NCBI GenBank assembly: GCA_016190405.1
Contig: JACPQO010000015.1
Location: forward strand, 1 to 7,824
From: Chloroflexota bacterium
GTDB lineage: Bacteria > Chloroflexota > Dehalococcoidia > SM23-28-2 > RBG-16-64-32
Length of the DNA: 7,824 nucleotides
Direction: 5' to 3'
Shown here: one piece after another, positions 5,701-7,824 of the stretch
Numbering within the stretch: the first letter of the stretch is position 1
Layout: every line of letters starts with the position of its first letter
The notes under the pieces: generated by a model
Seen by the model: the letters and a program-made list of their open reading frames with translations, nothing else
Database searches by the model: none
Told to the model about the DNA's origin: nothing
Position numbers and translations under genes: made by a program

Positions 5701-5931
5701 ATGGCCCACCAAACAGCGTCCGGCATCCGGCTGAAATGTCCCTACTGCAGCGTTCAGATGGTGGAATCGGCGGACATGTGGGGGCCCGTCTACGTGTGCC
5801 ACGCATGCGGCTACGCCACGGATGAAGACGCCCTCAATCGCGCACTGAGTATGGATCTGGGCAGCCTCCTGGGCCGTTCCGCTGGTCTCCTTTCGGGCGC
5901 CATTGAAAGGGAGGGGTTTGGGCCGCGGTAG
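5701..5931 (+). CDS. Zinc-ribbon miniprotein B, paralogue of A
   Basis: A 76-aa protein starting at ATG 5701, two bases after the previous stop, with AGGAG upstream. The zinc ribbon is CPYC-x16-CHACG, with the same spacing and the same D-M-W-G-x-x-Y-V-C signature as the protein at 4877-5098, so the two are paralogues flanking the repeat protein. After the ribbon there is a short helix-prone tail (DEDALNRALSMDLGSLLGRSAGLL) quite unlike the basic tail of protein A. It is likely cytoplasmic and metal-binding; the function is unknown. The pairing of two ribbons around one repeat protein suggests that they work on or with it. Confidence 0.83.
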   Translation: MAHQTASGIRLKCPYCSVQMVESADMWGPVYVCHACGYATDEDALNRALSMDLGSLLGRSAGLLSGAIEREGFGPR

Positions 5932-7021
5932 GCGGGGCGAGGCGCCCCTCCTTCGGCATACGGCCCTGGCACGACCTCGCACGGAACCTTCCGGCGGGGC
6001 CCGGCGAACGGTAGTGAGCCACGGCAGCTTGGGCGCGGACGGCCGAGGGAACAACCACTCCGCCGGCGAGGAGGGGTCTGGAACCGCAGTTGCGGGCCGC
6101 TCGACCATCGCCTCGCACGTGCCAGTCGCCTGGCTGGCGGTCACGACGAATGATGGCGACGCCTCGCCGGCCCGCCGGAACGGCGGCAACAGCTCGCGGC
6201 CCCGGGGCTGGCGCCCCCGCCTGCTGACGTTGCGGCCGGGAGCTTGCGCAACCGGATTCGCCTTCATCTGCGATCCGGTGCTGCGGCTTCTGCAGCACGG
6301 GCAATGGGGCCTGATCGACGACCGGCTGACCATGGCGGAGATACGGGAGGCCTGGGAGAAGGGCTACCTCCCGGCCGGCCGACTGATCGCCGGCGAAGTC
6401 CTCAATGAGCTCCCTGAGGCGGCTAGCCCGAGTCTCGTCTCGTTCCAGGGCCACCGCCTGTACGGGGTGCCCGCCCATGTGCGAGCGGAAGCGCCCGACG
6501 CGGTCCTATCGTACCTTGTTGACTTGCCGTGGCCGCCCACGGACGCCTGGCAGCAGCTGCCGTCGCCCCTGATCCAGGGAATCCTCGATGGCCTCCTGGC
6601 GTGCGACCTGGTGGCATTCCGAGGGCCGGAGGCGGTGTTCAACTTCCTGCTGACGTGCTACGACTTCATTCGGGGTGTAGCTGTTGACTTCGAGAATGGC
6701 GCGGTGACCCTGGGCGGGCGTCGAAGTCTGGTCCGAGCGTACCCGCTTGCTGGCGGTGAGTCCGCCGACGAGCCCGACTGGGCCACAGAGCGACATGAGC
6801 GCTCCTCAACTCGGCGCGGGGCCGGCGACAGCTACCGTCTGCCGGTCCGGGCCGTGGGCCCGCTGGCCGACTTCGGGTCGCCAGTCGCCAAGCAGCGAGG
6901 CCATCACCGACAGAACGGCTCCGGCGTGGAGGATGGGGAGAGCGTGGTGGCCGTCACGCGTTGGGCCGCCCCCTTCAAGTCAGGTGAGTTTTCCGGCGCC
7001 CAGCGCCTTCGCGGTCGATAG
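5903..7021 (+). CDS. Truncated, catalytically degenerate GT20 (trehalose-6-phosphate synthase-like) protein
   Basis: An open frame of 372 codons. Residues about 36-285 follow the N-terminal half of OtsA-type GT20 enzymes: RTVVSHG at the place of the sugar-nucleotide loop VVSNRGP, VAWLAVTTNDGD, then FAFICDPVLRLLQHGQWGL (family: N-P-V-L-W-F-L-Q-H), AWEKGYLPAGRLIA, LVDLPWPPTDAWQQLP and LLACDLVAFR, ending at VRAYPL. Key positions are altered: the D-Y-H-L motif is Q-G-H-R-L (185-area) and the H-I-P-F/W-P histidine is Asp207. The second Rossmann domain with the Arg/Lys donor-binding residues is missing; after about 286 a Gly/Arg-rich tail of about 87 residues is unrelated. Full-length enzymes have about 450-500 aa, so synthase activity is very unlikely. 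The frame is unbroken, so it may be a retained sugar-binding pseudoenzyme or a young pseudogene. The TTG at 5903 overlaps the previous gene and is poorly supported; GTG 6014 is an alternative. Confidence 0.7.
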   Translation: MKGRGLGRGRRGEAPLLRHTALARPRTEPSGGARRTVVSHGSLGADGRGNNHSAGEEGSGTAVAGRSTIASHVPVAWLAVTTNDGDASPARRNGGNSSRPRGWRPRLLTLRPGACATGFAFICDPVLRLLQHGQWGLIDDRLTMAEIREAWEKGYLPAGRLIAGEVLNELPEAASPSLVSFQGHRLYGVPAHVRAEAPDAVLSYLVDLPWPPTDAWQQLPSPLIQGILDGLLACDLVAFRGPEAVFNFLLTCYDFIRGVAVDFENGAVTLGGRRSLVRAYPLAGGESADEPDWATERHERSSTRRGAGDSYRLPVRAVGPLADFGSPVAKQRGHHRQNGSGVEDGESVVAVTRWAAPFKSGEFSGAQRLRGR

Positions 7022-7048
7022 CGAGCACAACGGCACAGGAGGCAGGAG

Positions 7049-7381
7049 ATGGGAAGCAGAGTCACTCTGAGGATCCGCCAGGCACCGCGGGTTCGGGAAA
7101 CCCTGATCATTCGCGGCGACAAGGTGGTGACCATCCTGCCCGAAGGCGACCCGCCGCGGTACCTGCTGCAGCTGCCGGTCGAGCGCTTGAACGCGCTAAG
7201 GAACCACTTGGCGCCTCTCCTGGAGCGGCGGCCGCAGGTCAAGGAGATCCTGGACGCGATAATCGAGTACAAGGAGGAGGGCGCGCCCGGCGCGCCGCCA
7301 CCCTCGGCAGCTCGGTGGAGGCCAGGGACCTCTCCCTCTGGCTCGAGCGCCGCTGACAGACCTGCAGAGGATCGCGGTTGA
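7049..7381 (+). CDS. Small basic protein of unknown family (paralogue of the gene at 7717)
   Basis: A 110-aa protein with a well-placed ribosome site (GGAGG at 7038-7042, ATG 7049). Residues 1-32 form a likely beta-rich start (RVTLRIRQAPRVRETLIIRG then DKVVTILPE), followed by a helical, Leu-rich segment (LPVERLNALRNHLAPLLERR and EILDAIIEYKEE). After about residue 78 comes a Pro/Gly/Ser-rich disordered tail. There are no Cys, no membrane segment and no signal peptide. The beta part recurs in the partial gene at 7717 (ETVILRDDEVVAVL), so this is a small duplicated family within the cluster. I do not recognise it and assign no function. Confidence 0.72.
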   Translation: MGSRVTLRIRQAPRVRETLIIRGDKVVTILPEGDPPRYLLQLPVERLNALRNHLAPLLERRPQVKEILDAIIEYKEEGAPGAPPPSAARWRPGTSPSGSSAADRPAEDRG

Positions 7382-7445
7382 ACGTCAAGGCCCCTAATAG
7401 GCTGGACAACTGAGAAGAACCGTATCCGTAGGAAAGGAAGAGGAG

Positions 7446-7824
7446 ATGGCCCCGGTCAAAAAGAGTGGATCGTTTATCCTCGGTCTTCTGCTGGGCAGCC
7501 TTATCGGCGCTGCTCTAGCGTTGTTGCTGGCTCCCGACCGCGGGGCCGAGACCAGGCGTCGCGTCCGTTCCCGCGCTCAGCCAGGGGTAGAGAAGATTAG
7601 AGATGTCGCGACACGCCTGACCAGGAGGGGCGAAGCTCCGTCTGCCGAGAGTGAGGAGGCTCAGATGCCGGAGAGCGGAACAACGCTAGAGGGGGACATG
7701 CCTGAGGAGGTGGGCAATGCCAGCGAGAGTGCGGGTGCACACCCGGCGTACAGGCCTGGCGAGCTCGAAGAGCCGGAAGACGGAGACGGTGATCCTGCGG
7801 GACGACGAGGTCGTGGCCGTCCTC
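7446..7824 (+). CDS. YtxH-family membrane-anchored protein (3' end beyond window)
   Basis: The first 126 codons of a frame still open at the right edge; ATG 7446 follows a purine-rich GGAAGAGGAG. Residues 9-29 are a Gly/Leu/Ala membrane helix (FILGLLLGSLIGAALALLLA), directly followed by APDRGAETRRRVRSR, the Ala-Pro-x-x-Gly-x-Glu-x-Arg signature of YtxH (gas-vesicle/general-stress-like) proteins. A short basic helix follows and then, from about residue 62, an acidic Glu/Asp/Gly-rich region ending in a basic RRGRGRP. It probably sits in the cytoplasmic membrane with the charged part in the cytoplasm. YtxH proteins are linked to general stress in Bacillus, but their molecular role is not established. 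The last 108 bases also encode another frame with its own ribosome site. Confidence 0.8.
   Translation, partial: MAPVKKSGSFILGLLLGSLIGAALALLLAPDRGAETRRRVRSRAQPGVEKIRDVATRLTRRGEAPSAESEEAQMPESGTTLEGDMPEEVGNASESAGAHPAYRPGELEEPEDGDGDPAGRRGRGRP
7717..7824 (+). CDS. Partial paralogue of the small basic protein at 7049
   Basis: The first 36 codons of a gene cut by the right edge. ATG 7717 follows a perfect GAGGAGGTG at 4-base spacing. The peptide begins MPARVRVHTRRTG, continues with SRKTETVILRDDEVVAVL and matches the start of the 7049-7381 product (MGSRVTLRIR, RETLIIRGDKVVTIL) in pattern and charge. It lies entirely inside the still-open YtxH frame, shifted by one base, so either the YtxH frame ends soon after the window or the two genes overlap substantially. 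Strong Shine-Dalgarno plus paralogy make this start credible. Function unknown. Confidence 0.68.
   Translation, partial: MPARVRVHTRRTGLASSKSRKTETVILRDDEVVAVL

Noticed and set aside
6780..7021. Frameshifted C-terminal domain of the GT20 gene
   Set aside because: The remaining 240 bases are far too short for the second Rossmann domain, and no frame shows its donor-binding motifs.
1..7824. CRISPR array, insertion sequence or phage genes
   Set aside because: No regularly spaced short repeats, transposase or integrase motifs were seen; the only DNA-level repeat pair is the lacI 3' duplication.

Overview
The window is GC-rich bacterial DNA with compact, mostly forward-strand genes, GTG starts and strong Shine-Dalgarno sites. 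A CUT1-type sugar ABC transporter, a LacI-family regulator, a YtxH-family protein and what reads as a c-di-AMP (ydaO/yuaA) riboswitch point to a high-GC, Gram-positive-like or monoderm lineage. Chloroflexota is my best guess and Actinobacteriota the alternative. This rests on gene content and composition only, so it is weak.

Left part (1-2431): the 3' end of a sugar ABC permease gene, a complete second permease and the ATPase, all co-directional. The sugar-binding protein and the operon promoter would lie to the left. Next (2432-2792) is a gap holding a minus-strand scrap of a glycosyltransferase gene and a LacI-type operator in front of a complete lacI-family gene (2793-3872). A small Cys-less HesB/IscA-like gene runs convergently (4137-3862) and overlaps the lacI 3' end by 11 bp. 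From 4138 to 4614 I see no intact gene, but there is a decayed second copy of the lacI 3' end (4443-4564).

Right part (4615-7824): this is the unusual region. A near-consensus sigma-70 promoter (TTGACA, 18 nt, TAGAAT) is followed by a perfect-arm LacI-type operator over the expected transcription start. Then come a c-di-AMP riboswitch, a short perfect hairpin and a strong intrinsic terminator. Behind this leader lies a tight forward gene set: a zinc-ribbon miniprotein; a 195-aa protein built of eight exact-length 22-residue repeats; a second, paralogous zinc-ribbon miniprotein; a GT20 (trehalose-6-phosphate synthase) relative that has lost key catalytic residues and its C-terminal domain; a small basic protein of unknown family; a YtxH-type membrane-anchored protein; and the start of a paralogue of the small basic protein.

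How it may fit together (inference): the LacI protein probably reads a carbohydrate signal, represses itself and the right-hand cluster through near-identical operators, and may also relate to the adjacent sugar transporter. The riboswitch would add turgor or envelope control through c-di-AMP. The cluster looks like an uncharacterised envelope or osmotic-stress operon. No single protein in it has a function I can assign with certainty.
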